Shown here piece by piece: positions 43,913 to 55,430 of a DNA stretch of 64,000 nucleotides (positions within the stretch are counted from its first letter, which is position 1; the number at the start of each line of letters is the position of its first letter). Below the pieces are notes generated by a model, which was not told the DNA's origin, searched no databases, and worked only from the letters and a program-made list of their open reading frames with translations. The DNA lies in the NCBI GenBank assembly GCA_015179125.1, contig WHVA01000308.1, positions 1-64,000 of the forward strand. Reading direction: 5' to 3'. A program made the position numbers and the translations under genes. The stretch comes from Gautieria morchelliformis. Lineage: Eukaryota > Basidiomycota > Agaricomycetes > Gomphales > Gomphaceae.

Positions 43913-44443
43913 CGCTTACAGACTCATCGCAGGGGAGAATACCTCTCCGACGCATTCACGGCCCACCTGAAATCCAAAGGGACGATCCAGAGCCTCACAG
44001 TGCACGATACCCCTGAAGAAAACGGCGTATCAGAACGTTTGAACCGGACATTGCTAGAACACACATGCGCAATGCTTCTAGCAGCTGGAGTACCAAAGCT
44101 CCTGTGGACGGAAGCAGTACAGCACGCGGTCTGTCTGAAAAACCGGACTTCGACACATGTGCTCAACGGCAGAATGCCATATGAGGTTGTACACGGCGCG
44201 AAGCCGGACCTCACCGATTTACCAGAGTGGGGAACTAGAGTATTTGTTCTAAAAGAAAGCAGCAGCAAGCTAGACTCGAAGGCGGGTGAAGGAAAGTGGG
44301 TGGGGTATAGCGATGAGAGCAAAGGGCACAGGGTCTACTGGCCCGGGAAACACCGCGTCACGGTGGAAAGGAACATCACATTTGACGCCCTTGTCCTTGT
44401 GACCCCCAACGACGGTCTGACTGAGGGGAGTCATCCACCCTAG
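43877..44443 (+). pseudogene. Ty1/copia integrase (C-terminal part); RT missing
   Basis: Continues the integrase: TPEENGVSERLNRTLLEHTC carries the catalytic Glu of DDE, followed by HVLNGRMPYEVVHGAKPDL, WGTRVFV and KWVGYSDESKGHRVYWP, the conserved C-terminal GKKxxP region analogue. A stop follows at 44441-44443; recognisable linker sequence runs on in another frame to about 44690, including HTRKPSTYMRG. The RT and RNase H domains, and the 3' LTR, are absent, so this is a 3'-truncated copy. It could not complete a replication cycle. Confidence 0.88.
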
Positions 44444-44690
44444 GCACTCAGAACGCCGTCGGCGGCGCTCCCGCTTCTCACACACTCCACCAGCACCTGC
44501 CACTACAACCCCCAGACCCGGTAGCAGACCCCGCAGACACCGGGCAGATATACCCCCTCAAAGGATTCGAGGCCGTGGATCTCCCGGCAGACCCGCCCCA
44601 AGGAAGGGGCCACCACACGCGGAAACCGTCCACGTACATGCGGGGGATTGTTTTGGAACCCTTCAAGACTTTGGTGTCAGAGCTAACACT

Positions 44691-45154
44691 TTGGTCTATC
44701 AGAACATGTCATATACGAAACTCAAAGAATATTAAACAATGCTGCAGCACAACTCCGGAAATAATTTAATATTTGTACCTTGGTTGCAATCCACGTAAAA
44801 ACTAGTCCAAGTTAATACGGATGGAAGGCAATACGTTTCTTAGCAGCACGGAACAATAAACTAAAAGTCTGTAGGTTCGAGGACGACTATCGGGGTCCAA
44901 GTATTCCAAAAAGATAGGAATGGCTTCACAGGAGAGTTTGTAAGTGGACTGACCCGATTAACGTCAATGCACTGCAATAAACAAGCGACTAGGGTTTAAG
45001 AAGTGACTTGTGAAAGCCACTGAACAGGAAAGTCACTGATCAGTTCGTCTCCGGTATTGGAGAGCTAATTGACAAGGAAATCGATTGTCAGACTCACTCT
45101 GCAGAATTTCACCTGGAGTGTTAGTCCGGGTGGCTAAGTAGAAACACAACTACT
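44691..45154. other. No recognised gene
   Basis: AT-rich stretch between the truncated copia element and the Tc1-like transposon. No ORF with a motif. Confidence 0.45.
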
Positions 45155-45156
45155 TA

Positions 45157-45465
45157 CACCTGTTTGCAGTACGTAAGGCGCGCGTCAAATTTGACTCCAT
45201 TTTAGCGCGCAAAACTCGAACAAGGATTTCTCACTAGCTTCTGCTCGGATTGCCTTGAGATTTTGTACATGAACATATGTTGATCATAGCTAGGGCACAG
45301 ATGTATGAAATCCAAGTAAGACAAACTTTTGAGTTTTTGCATTTTTGGCCACTAGGCTGGGTGGTCAAACACCCTTTTGTGAGTATCCAAAGGTTTATCA
45401 CTGTAATAAATAACTACATATTCTTCATAGGTACCAGTCTAGATAGAATAATGGCTAGTTGTTGA
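45157..45465 (+). repeat. Left TIR of the Tc1-like transposon
   Basis: 309 bp; inner end TAGAATAATGGCTAGTTGTTGAC. Differences from the right TIR are scattered substitutions and short indels (for example CACTGTAATAAATAAC versus CATTAATAAATAAC). Contains the motif GGCGCGCGTCAAATTTGA and its partner TTTTAGCGCGC, a possible transposase-binding region. Confidence 0.9.
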
Positions 45466-45835
45466 CCCGCTACCGCCACGTCCATAAGCCCCAAGAGAAG
45501 ACTGTTCGACCTACTACCAAGGATAGCAGACGCACATCCGCCGCCTCATGCTCGAATGTGCCTCTCCTGCATGATAAATACCGAGTTTAAGGTGACTCTA
45601 CACCAGTAACTAGTAATGCGCTCCGCGCTACCAGATGTCACATATATAATACTCCTTACTCTAGGCAGTACTCGTACTCGTACTACGACCGCTCGACTGG
45701 CTCGCTCGGAGGTCTTCAATCCTCGCGGCCCGGGTAAACTCGTGGATCAAATGCACAAATATTCCCCGAGTGGGCCTGGACCGCGCAGTAATCGATCGTA
45801 ACAGCGTGCCTTAGAAGCAACTCGCCTTTTGTTAG

Positions 45836-46305
45836 AGTGCCCATCGGCGCCCCGGGCTGTCCCGCCCTCGCCCTGGACGACGCCGCCTCCGCCGCGCCCT
45901 TCGACACCTTCGCGTGGCCCCCCGCGTGCCTCGCCGCCGTGCACCGCATCCTCGCGCTCGGCCCCGCCTCGCGCGCCTCGCCCTTGTCAACGTGCCCCCC
46001 GCGCACTGGCCCGCCCTCGCCGCGCGCCTCCCGCCACGCCTCAGCACGCTCACCGTCGGCCCCGCGTGTGCCTCCTCCGCGTCAGCGTCAGGCCGCACGC
46101 CGCGCGCTCTGCTGCGTCGATGCCGTCCTCCCCAGCGCGGAGCTCGCGTGCGCCGCCGTCGAGCCGGTGATCGCGAACTGCGCGCTGCACATGGTCTGCA
46201 GCGTGAAGAAGAGGGACATCCCCGCGCAGGAGAGGAGGAAGAGGCGGCGGCGCCCGGTGCGGTCGCAGAGGAACGACCGCCCAGGCGGGTGTCGCGGGAA
46301 TTAAG
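45836..46305 (+). other. GC-rich block with overlapping long ORFs
   Basis: About 470 bp of strongly raised G+C (well above the neighbours), open in several frames on both strands because of composition. Pieces such as ALVNVPPAHWPALAARLPPRL look like a leucine-rich or F-box-type host protein but switch frame, and VEPVIANCALHMVCSVKKRD follows. Likely a captured or inserted fragment of a GC-rich host gene, broken. I cannot name it. Confidence 0.35.
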
Positions 46306-46851
46306 GGGTCGGCATGGAAGACCGTATGATGTATTAGACAATTCTTCAGGATGATTGTATCCTTGCGAATGATGATCTTGGTGATCATAATGCGGGCAAA
46401 CAGGTATAGGTGAAATCTAAGATTATAATATGATTGCTAGCAATGCGTGTCACATCGTAAAGAATGCGCACCTTAGCTTTGGGCCGGGAATTGCCAATAG
46501 ACCTAAGCTGGCCCAAACGCTCTGACTGGCGCAGGGGCCTTCCATTATTTTGCACAGGACTTGCTATTTTACTTGAAAAAAAGATAGAAACAAGCCTGCG
46601 ACAAGCACTCCAGAGAGCACAATGCAACAAAGCACAGATCCGGTCAGCATCATGAATGTAGATTCAAAGAAGGAAAACTTACCTCCACTGTGTCTGCAGG
46701 TGCGCTAGCGGCATGCCAGGTGGCGGTTGAGGCAAGCCTGGAAAGCCAGGCGGAGGAGGGGGTAGACTAGACATGCTGATGGCAAAGAAATCATCGTCGG
46801 ACATTCAAGTGCAGGCACGTGACCATCACTGTCACGCATGTGAACTAAATG

Positions 46852-47864
46852 GAAGCACAACTATCATCGAATTACCTGTATCCAGCCGACAGTCTATTCG
46901 CCCTCTGCTCGACACATTCTATGCATTAGCATCAAAGGTATGTTACTTTTCATCCAGTGGAGGTCGTATTTGACATCTCTTTTCAGATGGCAGACACTCT
47001 GTCATCCAGGATCGACGATGCGCAGGGCGAGGCCATTGAAGAGGACGTTCAGTGGTGGGCAAACCGATTCAGGTGCGTGCTGAAAACTTGTCTATTCGGC
47101 CGCAAATACTGATCCGAGTCTACTCGTCACTCAGCGAGGAAGTAACTGCCAGTGCTGCAGAACCCATTTACGATGACCTCCTGGAAAGAGTCCCATACCT
47201 CGACGCAGTCCTCAAAGAGTGTCTTCGTCTCCACCCTGCGATTATTGAACTAACCCATGTTGTGAGCCTCGTGTCTATTTCCCGGCCAGCTGAAAGCTGA
47301 CCCACGACCCTCGCACGTGTCTAGTCCGCAAAAGACAATGTCGTCCCACTTTCAAAGCTGCTCTCTGGAACGATGGCACGCGAAATGGTGATCCCACGCA
47401 GCACCGTCATCAACATTCCTGTCAACATCCTACATACTGATCCGGAGTTCTGGGGCGCCGATGCTGCTGACTTTAGTCCAGAACATTGGCTGGAAATGGA
47501 GGCTGATAAGAAAGAGGGACGTGCGGTGCGTCAGAAAGAGCTCTTTGCATTCAGGTGTGTGCACTCTGCACGATTCTTCTATCCTGTCTACATCGACTGA
47601 TGCCACGTCTAGTTTCGGTCCACATAAATGTCCAGGTCGCCAGTTCGCCCTGATCGAAATGAAGGTACTCTTCATCTTCTGCGATTACGAATCGCAGCTA
47701 AGGACGCTTCACAGGCTTTGGTCGCGATTCCGTTGCGCCAGTTCAACTTATCTGTAGTACCTGAAAAGCCGATAGAACCTTTCATGAGCTTCGTTGTACG
47801 GGCGCGCGTGCAGGGTCGGACAGCGAGCGAATTGCCGCTTCGCATATCGAAGATCACAGAATAA
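46852..47864 (+). pseudogene. Cytochrome P450 fragment with internal deletion, inside the transposon
   Basis: Introns at 46939-46986, 47072-47133, 47261-47324 and 47554-47611 (GT-AG) restore P450 motifs: RPLLDTFYALASK then MADTLSSRIDDA (C-helix side region), a jump straight to YDDLLERVPYLDAVLKECLR with the K-helix ExxR (ECLR) and LHP, then LLSGTMAREMVIPRST, FSPEHWLE (PERF-like) and the heme loop FSFGPHKCPGRQFALIE with Cys ligand. The end is PFMSFVVRARVQGR...KITE and a stop (47862-47864). The N-terminal anchor and roughly 150 residues including the I-helix oxygen-binding motif are missing, so no active enzyme is possible. Full-length P450s of this type are about 500-550 aa. It keeps introns, so it was acquired as DNA. 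Confidence 0.85.
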
Positions 47865-48290
47865 ACCCCCTCTAAGTATCACTCTTATTTGCACTAGCAC
47901 TCGCATTTTGTCTTCATTGTGTCTCTAACAAGCACTGTATCGCCATCCGACCCTTATTGATTTAGTATCCAACATGTAGTATGTTTCACGCGCCGGTATT
48001 GAGCCTACAGAATAAAAGTTCCTTCGTAGGCGACCTTGAAGATCCATTCGAACATCTAATTCGTTGACACGACACACAATAATACTAAATGCGTCAAACT
48101 GGTCCCTGTCACGATACAGTTGGGTACAAGTTCTTCGTGCTATGAGTGCACGGAGAATTAGCAGTGTCGTGGCACATCTATGACAGCAAAACCCCTCATA
48201 TACTGCTCAGGTAACGTGAGCGAATAGAACAAAGGTTGAGTACACTGCAGTTACAGACTCGTGCTCCCCACAGTAGCATATCCTCCAGTC
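47865..48290. other. Spacer between P450 fragment and transposase 3' ends
   Basis: The two genes are convergent. The stretch probably holds both 3' UTRs; no clear coding signal. Confidence 0.5.
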
Positions 48291-49491
48291 CTACAGATAA
48301 CCCGAGTCCTTCATCCACCCTTGCGCATGTCTCGGTGTAATTTGATCCAGTGCCTCGTACAGAAACATGAAAGGTCGGGCCTTCTCTTTACTTGCCACGC
48401 AGGCGCGGAACTCAGCACCGTGACGTCTGAGGTGAGCTTTGATAAAGGAAAATGATTCTTCTATGGGGTTGAGATCGGGTGAGTATGGCGGAAGATATAC
48501 TAGCTTGACGCCTCTGCAAACATATGACACTATTAGACACTGCTTGCGCAAACAGAGAGTCAGTATACCTTTTGGCACACAGGACCTTGACCTCAGGTAC
48601 GTGATGTATGGCGCAATTATCCATAACGAGAACACTTCGAGGTGCCGGATAGGGGTTCATGACCTCTAACAGACCTTCAAGAAACGCAAGAAACGCGTCA
48701 CCATCGTATGCCCCCAACTTGATGTCACTATATATAATGCCATCTTGTGATAGTGCCGGAAGGATTGAAAATCTAAAACAATGTCAGTGATACATTAAAG
48801 AGAATTGTATACAGATCGTCACCTCTCGCCTCTTTGGAAGCGTGCCCGAACTCGGGGTCGGCAGCCCTTAGAAGCCCATCCCATTAGCCTGTAAGTTGTG
48901 CGAAGATCTATCGCACTTTCATCCGTAAAAACTAGCCGTTCGGGTGGCTCAGCACCGATGTATAACTGGAAAGCCATCCGTGAACCTTCACAGCGCTCTG
49001 CTGCTGCCCGGGAAAGCTGGATTGGAAGGAATAAAGATTGTGTGCTCCTGCAGGATTTAACACTCACCTTCTTTCTTTGCAAACCAAGACCATGGAGTGT
49101 CCTCCATACAGTTGAAATACTTACTGTAATGCCATGCTGCACTTCTAGCTCTTCAACGAGTTCATCAAGGTAAAGGTCGGGCGAGCGTTCAAGAAGTGCG
49201 AGAAGAAACTATTATAAAATAAGCTATAGCCAAACTCAGGTACAAACAGCTTACTTCAACCTGAGTTGGCGACATCTTTGGACTACGAGAGAGCCGTCTT
49301 GGCTCTGCTATAACATCGCCAATATCACGCCAGAGCTTGATTGTGCGCTGAACAACACGCAATGACATATCAAGGTCAATGGCAATCTGAGTTGATTTCT
49401 TTTGAAGCTTGAATTTCTGGTGTATAACTCGATCCCGCAAGTCCTTGCTGTAATTGCGGTGAATGGGATGAGGGTTGAGAGGGCGAGGCAT
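48291..49491 (-). CDS. Tc1/mariner-type DD34E transposase, apparently intact
   Basis: Five exons: 49491-49255, 49208-49068, 49016-48823, 48772-48569, 48513-48291; introns of 46, 51, 50 and 55 bp, all GT-AG. Exon total is 999 nt with no internal stop, giving 332 aa, near the usual 330-350 aa. Order of domains: MPRPLNPHPIHRNYSK start, helix-turn-helix (STQIAIDLDMSLRVVQRTI), second DNA-binding part (ITVSISTVWRTLHGLGL), then catalytic D in VFTDESAID, D in VLVMDNCAIH, and E in YSPDLNPIEES, with 34 residues between the last two (DD34E). The protein binds the TIRs, excises the element and inserts it at TA. Start chosen at 49491 because the conserved basic N-terminus begins there; an upstream in-frame ATG at 49533 is possible. 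Confidence 0.9.
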
Positions 49492-49563
49492 GCAGATGAC
49501 CACATACAGTGTTTCCGGAAGTTCCCGAAACAATGGTCGAACTTTGACTTTTCTTAGCTAAGT

Positions 49564-49875
49564 GTCAACAACATCAACTTGCCATTATTCTATCTAGACT
49601 GGTACCTATGAAGAATATGTAGTTATTTATTAATGCAAACCTTTGGATGCTCACAAAAGGGTGTTTGACCACCCAGCCTAGTGGCCAAAAATGAAAAACT
49701 CAAAAGTTTGTTTTACTTGGATTTCATACATCTGTGCCCTAGCTATGATCAACATATGTTCATGTAAAAAATCTCAAGGCAATCCAAGCAGAAGCTAGTG
49801 AGAAATCCTTGTTCGAGTTTTGCGCGCTAAAATGGAATCAAATTTGACGCGCGCCTTACGTACTGCAAACAGGTG
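49564..49875 (-). repeat. Right TIR of the Tc1-like transposon
   Basis: 312 bp, reverse complement of the left TIR. The transposase start codon (49491) lies 73 bp inside its inner edge, so the TIR probably contains the transposase promoter. Confidence 0.9.
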
Positions 49876-49877
49876 TA

Positions 49878-50461
49878 ACGTGTTAACCACTAAGCCAACT
49901 TCACATAACAAGGTACCCTTTAAACATTATATATTCAGACATGAGACACTTATAGTTACAATAAATGTAACATGTTTTAATCTTTCAGAATGTTTCTGAC
50001 ACATTTTATTGTCATTATATTATGTTTTTCTTTATAAATAAACTTCATTGTGATGTGGAGAACTTACGCGAGCGTGTGCGCCGGAGTCCGAAGTCGCGTC
50101 GGGGTGGGGATTTAAGACTTTCCGGGAAAAACTGTGGACTGAAGACGCGGTGGGCATGGTCACATGCCTCGTGCCATAGACCTCGGACAACACGAGCTTT
50201 GTCCGCTCCACGCGCGCTTCAACTGGACGCCGGGAACACGAGATCTTGGTCCGAAGTACGCGGTGTCATGCGGCGCCTCTCTAGCTGGTCCTACCACCCA
50301 CTCGAAGACTGCGAACAATGAACAACGTTAAGGGCAACGTTAAAGGCACAGTCATCAGCCAAACCACACTGCGCGTCCTTGACCTTATATGTGGTAATCG
50401 ATCGCATAATGCTTCCGACAGCCTACATACTGTTATAATCACTTGTAATCACGAAGGAATG
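49878..50461. other. No recognised gene
   Basis: ORF 50022-50321 (+) is Arg-rich without a motif. Confidence 0.4.
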
Positions 50462-50840
50462 ATTGGGCTTATAATCATTATTCCCACACTGGTATATAGC
50501 CTTCTAATTCGCTGTGAGCATTTGACTTGTCCGCCAGCTTTAGAGCACAATACAGGTCAATTGTAAACTCTTTACAAGCGCGTTGTAATCGTGAGTGAAT
50601 AAATATCATCGGATGGTAATGATTCGGCTTATAATATTTCAGCCACGCTGGTATATGGCCTTCTAATATCATGTGGGCATTACACTTCTCCGCCAGATTT
50701 ACATCCAGAATACAAGGGAGTTGTAAACTCATTACAAGCGAGTCTTGATCGTGAGTGAACAAATATAATTGGATGGTAATGATTTGGCTTATAACATTTC
50801 AGCTAGCCTGAAAAGCGAGTCTGAATCGTGAGTGATGTGT
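50462..50840. repeat. Tandem repeat, ~160-bp unit, about 2.4 copies
   Basis: GGCTTATAAT(A/C)ATT recurs at about 50467, 50629 and 50785, with CACNCTGGTATATNGCCTTCTAAT and TTGTAAACTC(T/A)TTACAAGCG following in the same order. It lies immediately beyond the stop codon of the Plavaka transposase (50843), where subterminal repeats of such a transposon would be expected. Confidence 0.75.
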
Positions 50841-50842
50841 GT

Positions 50843-53800
50843 TCAGGCTGACCCGTAACCATCATCATCCTCTCCTGGCTCATCCTCCATGCTGCCTGCT
50901 TCATCGTCACTAGAGGACGATAGGTCCGAGTCACTGTCTGTCATGACATTGGTGTCAGAGGCCTCTGTAGCTTCGTCATCATCACCGAGGATACCATCGG
51001 TCTCCCTTCCTGGTGACAGCGATGCCTCCCACTCATTAGCCTGGATGTCTTCCTCAGGGTCCAAGTGGCCTTATCATCTGGCACAGCGGCAGGCATTTCA
51101 GTGTTGTACTGAGTCAAGTGGCCTATACCGCCGCCCATGAACTGCATTAGTAAGTCACGATCTGCAAATATTGGATGCCATGAAGTCAGGCAAAGAGGAG
51201 GCCATAGGAGGTATGTGTAGGGCTCACTGGTTCACGTAGTAGTATCACCAGTCATCACTCTGTGTGGCATCCCGTCGAGCAATGGAGGGTCCTAGGAGCT
51301 CGGTGGTTCGCCCATGGGCAAATGCCGGGATGGTGTGAATGGCCCGAATGACATTGGCCGGGTCCAGGAAGCCAAATGGTTCTGTATCATCCGATTCAGA
51401 AACAAATCCCAACCGGTGGAAGCGTTTTGCACCGGCGCTGGACCGATATGTCAAATCACGGCCAAACCAACGTATCCACAGAAAGTGCATGAGACGTGGG
51501 GGGGCCAGAGTGCCGTCTGGCTGCTGGTGGATGACATTGACATGGAATATGGCTAAGAGCCTTGCATACCAAAAGGGGTGATCGTGGGGGTCAGTTGGAT
51601 CCTCACGGGCAAGGACCATGAGGTCACAATGGTCAGTACTAGAATTAAAAGAATCTTGGCTACGTCGCAGGTCGTAGGTAGTGAAGTTGACACGCAGGAC
51701 TTGATGCCTATAGAGACGGTTATCTGCAAAGAATATCGTATTTCTCTCATCCGCAGTGAAGCGTGTCTCGTCGCCATCATATTCATTGCCCAGGACTCAC
51801 GCCAGAATGTGGTCCTTGAGCCTGGGATAAAAATCCTGAAAAAGGTCAGACAGTGGTGAGGGGCCTATCGCATGGTACATGCCTTGAGCGCTGGGTCTCC
51901 TTCATATTCTTGTAAGAACGCTCCTATATCCATTGGATGACGCCTACCACTGGACATGTGGTGATGAAGTGTGGGGTCGGTGTATGGTAGATGCTCATCA
52001 CCAGTAGCATCTAAGGGATGTGGGCACCAGCAAGGTTTACCAGATGTAGCATCAACCTGGGCATGGATGGCCCGCATGTGTGTTTCACGGCGGTCAATCT
52101 TAGACATGCTGGCAGCATGTGCATTCTTGGCCGCACGGGGATAGCGACGTTTGGAGGTTCGGTGTTCAAGCTCCCCCTAGGCCGGGCCATTAGCCTCAAG
52201 TTAAAAGGCCATGCAAAGTAGTACATACCGCCTGTGTGGAATACGAATCAATGGTGCCTAAGTGCCGAATGGTGTTCACGTAGTCCCCCATAGCATGCAG
52301 CTTGTATGTTGATAAGTTCAATTTCTTGATTTTCGTGTGAGCCATGGCATTAGTAGGAAGATGTATGGCAGGCGCAGCTTCAGAAGAATTTTTGGCACGT
52401 CGTCGAACCCGTGCAGCGGCCTCATGTGGAAGCTCAAGTGTGGTGAAAGCTGCAGAAGATTCAGCTGCAAAATGGTGGAGCAAAGTACCAAACATGCGGG
52501 TAAGGTTGTCAAGTGTCATGAGGGTGTTCTCACTGTGCATGCGCAACTTGGAGAGGCCATGCCATGACGTGAAGACAAAGAGAAGGTCTTGGACCATGTG
52601 GTCAAAGGGGGGCGGCAGAAGGCCTTCAAAGACTGGCATTGCACACTGAACAATTCAATTAGGGCCTGAAACTCGACAAAGTGGGCAAATTGTGATGTTA
52701 CGCACCTGTAAGATGTCTTCAAAGTCACGGGCTGCAAGTTTTTTCATTTCGGAGACGTTGTTTGCAAAGTGCCGTATGGTGTCACGGCCAAAGGATGGTA
52801 TACTCCTAAACCTGAGAAACAGAGAATGTCAATAGTAACCAAAGGTGATGCTTGCAGGACTGACCTCATGTTCAGCTCATGCACGGCATCCAATTCATGC
52901 GCATATAGAATTCGGATCAGGTGAATGAAAAGGGCCTTCCAAACGCCCAGCTCAATCTCATGTAGGAAATCAACGACAAACATGCCATAAAACTGGAATC
53001 CATGTTCTGCAAGTTTGTGAGAAAAAGCATTCTGATATACGTCGTCAGATGCCTGCATAGGACATTATGAATAGCACCCTTACAATTGTGGGTATGAGCG
53101 ACTTGGGTTTGAGGAGAGTTTCCACAGCAGCACTGTTGACTGCAAGGCCATTGGCATAAACCAAAGAGCGTGCACGTGCTATGGTGTACCGCTGGGCATG
53201 TGTATCAGTGCGCTGGTAGGTATGTCAGCATCGCTGATCATGTCGAGTCCCAATGGCAGAGATTTGGTTCTGAGTGATAGAACATCGCGGGCAAGGGCAA
53301 CCACCCCTGTCACGCAAAGTAGCTAAAAGCATCCTGTATCCAAGCTGAGCAACGTGCACGGGGATGATGGACCATTGAACATACTTTTCAGGGTAATTGG
53401 CCGAATATGTGAAAATGTGTGGAAAGACCCGCCGACTCACTCCATCCGCACACACAATCACCAGGCCATGTTTGTATGCCATAAGAAATTCATCATCTAG
53501 GAGGAGATTCCATATGGCATGCATGAGTTCACGTCGGCAGTGTGTTAGCAATGCAGGTCGTGCAGCAGCACCACCCATCATCATGCGAATGAAGTCCTGG
53601 ATGGTGTCTGGGAGCTGAACGGGTCCTCAGGCTTGATTCAGAGATGCCAAAGAAACAGTAAAACATACCGAAGGTATGTAGGCCAAATGGTCGCATAAAT
53701 GGGCACTGGGTTTGCCGCGTTCAGTCTTTGACTGAGCTCCAAAGTAGAGATATATCGGCCAGAGCTTGGCTGTCCCGAAGCTAGTGAGGTGGGTAGAATC

Positions 53801-54480
53801 AGACCAAAACATGAGTGGTGCGATGACACGCTCTAATGAACAGCCAGGTTCATGGGGCAGTTTTTTATGCTCCTCACAAAAGGCTGGCAAGGCATAAAGC
53901 TCCCCATACAGGCATAAAGCTCCCCATACAGGCATAAAGCTCCCCATACAGGCATAAAGCTCCCCATACAGGCATAAAGCTCCCCATACACGCGTTGTGG
54001 CTCGGCACATGGATCAGTCTGGTGGAAGAGGGAGAATGGAGTGTAATTGAGATTTGTGGCAGTTTCATACACTTTCCAAATGATCCCAACAATGGAACGA
54101 TGGTGCAACCCGGGTATGTCAAAGCGGCGGCCGGCAGGGGAGGTAACATGGCCCTTGGGCTCTGGGATGTTAATAGATACTGTTACATTGCATGTCCATC
54201 CATCAGACGCATCCATAAGTCCGGTGTCCGGTGATGTATCGAGGGCGTCGAGTCGGCCAGTCATCTTGCGATGGCTAAAGGTCTGCAGGTCACTGGGCTG
54301 GAAGCGTGGATCACGTATCACATCCAGCAGTCGATCGAAGTCAGCGGCAGAACGCTGGCCAGAGGGCACGTTGATATACCAGTTGCTCATCAGATACTCC
54401 ACTACGCTGAGGTCAACCGCAAATCGCGATTCGCGTCCATCATGCTTTGGGGGTTTTGTCCAGGATGGGGGAGGAATGTC
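50843..54480 (-). pseudogene. Plavaka-superfamily transposase, frameshifted
   Basis: Minus-strand exons match the Plavaka transposases of basidiomycetes. In order: PPKHDGRESRFAVDLSVVEY then LMSNWYINVPSGQRSAADFD; HHRSIVGIIWKVYE; VIAPLMFWSDSTHLTSFG then KLWPIYLYFGAQSK; LMHAIWNLLLDDEFLMAY; VIVCADGVSRRVFP then IFTYSANYPEK; GGCPCPRC; FYGMFVVDFLHEIELGVWKA; DLLFVFTSWHGLSKLRMHS; LSTYKLHAMGDYVNTIRHLG then TIDSYSTQ; WYARLLAIFHVNV; LWIRWFGRD; FGFLDPANVIRAIHTIPAFA then HGRT; LLMQFMGGGIGH; an acidic tail ends at TGA 50843-50845. Acidic residues of DSTHL, ADGVS and DFLHE are candidates for the catalytic site. A 20-bp repeat array at 53891-53990 throws the frame off, and the intron near 53340 may be altered. 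An N-terminal exon may lie at 54752-55006. Confidence 0.85.
53891..53990 (-). repeat. Five perfect 20-bp units inside the transposase exon
   Basis: Five identical head-to-tail copies of GGCATAAAGCTCCCCATACA. The unit encodes part of VYGELYA, a segment that relatives have once. Twenty is not a multiple of three: one unit (or four) leaves the downstream frame correct, five shifts it. The perfect identity points to very recent expansion. Confidence 0.95.
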
Positions 54481-55430
54481 AGCCGTTTGATATGACTCCG
54501 CCTACGGAGCCATTGTTTCCTACCGAGAACATCGTAGATCTATCACTAGCTTGTAATATATATTGTGACATACAACTGCATTACTGCAATGCTGCCACTA
54601 TGAACATGTTTCCTGTAATGGAGTCAGGGACTGGCGCCAATGCACCGCTACAGGATATATGGTGTCTGGCACGTGAACGCCCTGCCCGAAGTGCAAGTCT
54701 ATTTGAGGCTACAATCAGGCCACCAAGATTTTGTTTTGTAAGCTACAATAATCAGGCTACAAAGAATTTTTTCCCACCCATGGGTTTGGAAGCCATGGCA
54801 AACCAGCTGTCCTCATCATCATCACCACTATCTCCAACCCCATCATCCCCCTCTTCCAAATTCTGCCCCTCAGCTTCCAGCAAATCTAAGGCATGATTGA
54901 TGTAGCAAGAACTCTCACTCATGTTATCTGAGATCGGTGGTTCAAAAGGTATGTCGCAGAGTGATGGAAAGCGAGCTTCCAACACAGCTTGATGATGTGA
55001 GCACATCAGCGCATGACATACCTCGTCATGCAGCTGAGCATCTTCAGTCAGTCATTAGCTCCTGGGGATTTGTGTCACAGCTCACCATTAGAAAAGCTCT
55101 GATATGGTCAAGCCCACCGCAAACCAACCGGGCCTGGACCTTTGCGGCTGGACCACGCAACCTTGACAGCAATGTGACCTGAGGGCATGGGTCCTCAGCG
55201 GTTGACAGAGCCTGAGACCTCGAAGCCTCTGGCGGAGGCATTTCGGAGCAGGGCACAGACTTGCATTCCATGTGGTTACCGCCAGCAGGTGATGAAGGCC
55301 GGGAGGTTGAGGCCTCAGAAGGCGGCGGTGTATGCGAGCATGTGTGTGACATGCTCGCAATGTGGTGACTTGCCAGAGCTGAGCGTAAGCTACAGAGGGG
55401 GTCCACATCTGAAAGCACGAGACTAGAGGC
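54481..55430 (-). other. Probable N-terminal exons or 5' region of the Plavaka gene
   Basis: Minus ORFs 55418-55044 (Ser/Pro-rich, with KVQARLVCGGLDHIRAFLM) and 55006-54752 (acidic, EGQNLEEGDDGVGDSGDDDE) have the acidic, low-complexity look of Plavaka N-terminal regions, but the usual N-terminal zinc finger is not seen and exon links are not established. Confidence 0.35.

Larger units (their letters stand above)
45157..49875 (-). mobile_element. Complete Tc1/mariner-like transposon, long TIRs, TA duplication
   Basis: A 4719-bp element. Terminal inverted repeats of about 310 bp (45157-45465 and 49564-49875) match at well over 90%, both starting CACCTGTTTGCAGTACG and each flanked by TA (45155-45156, 49876-49877), the classical Tc1/mariner target. 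It encodes an intact-looking DD34E transposase near the right end (minus) and, on the plus strand, carries a P450 fragment and a GC-rich block. Homology of the flanks just outside the TA (TGGCT(A/T)AGT) hints that the true TIR might be slightly longer. Confidence 0.88.

Noticed and set aside
45120..45180. tRNA-like A box (TGGCTTAGTGG-type) at the outer edge of the Tc1-like TIRs
   Set aside because: No B box in the same orientation at proper spacing and no cloverleaf; likely chance similarity just outside the TA.
45829..46354. Five overlapping long ORFs on both strands
   Set aside because: High G+C removes stop codons in all frames; at most one broken gene is present.
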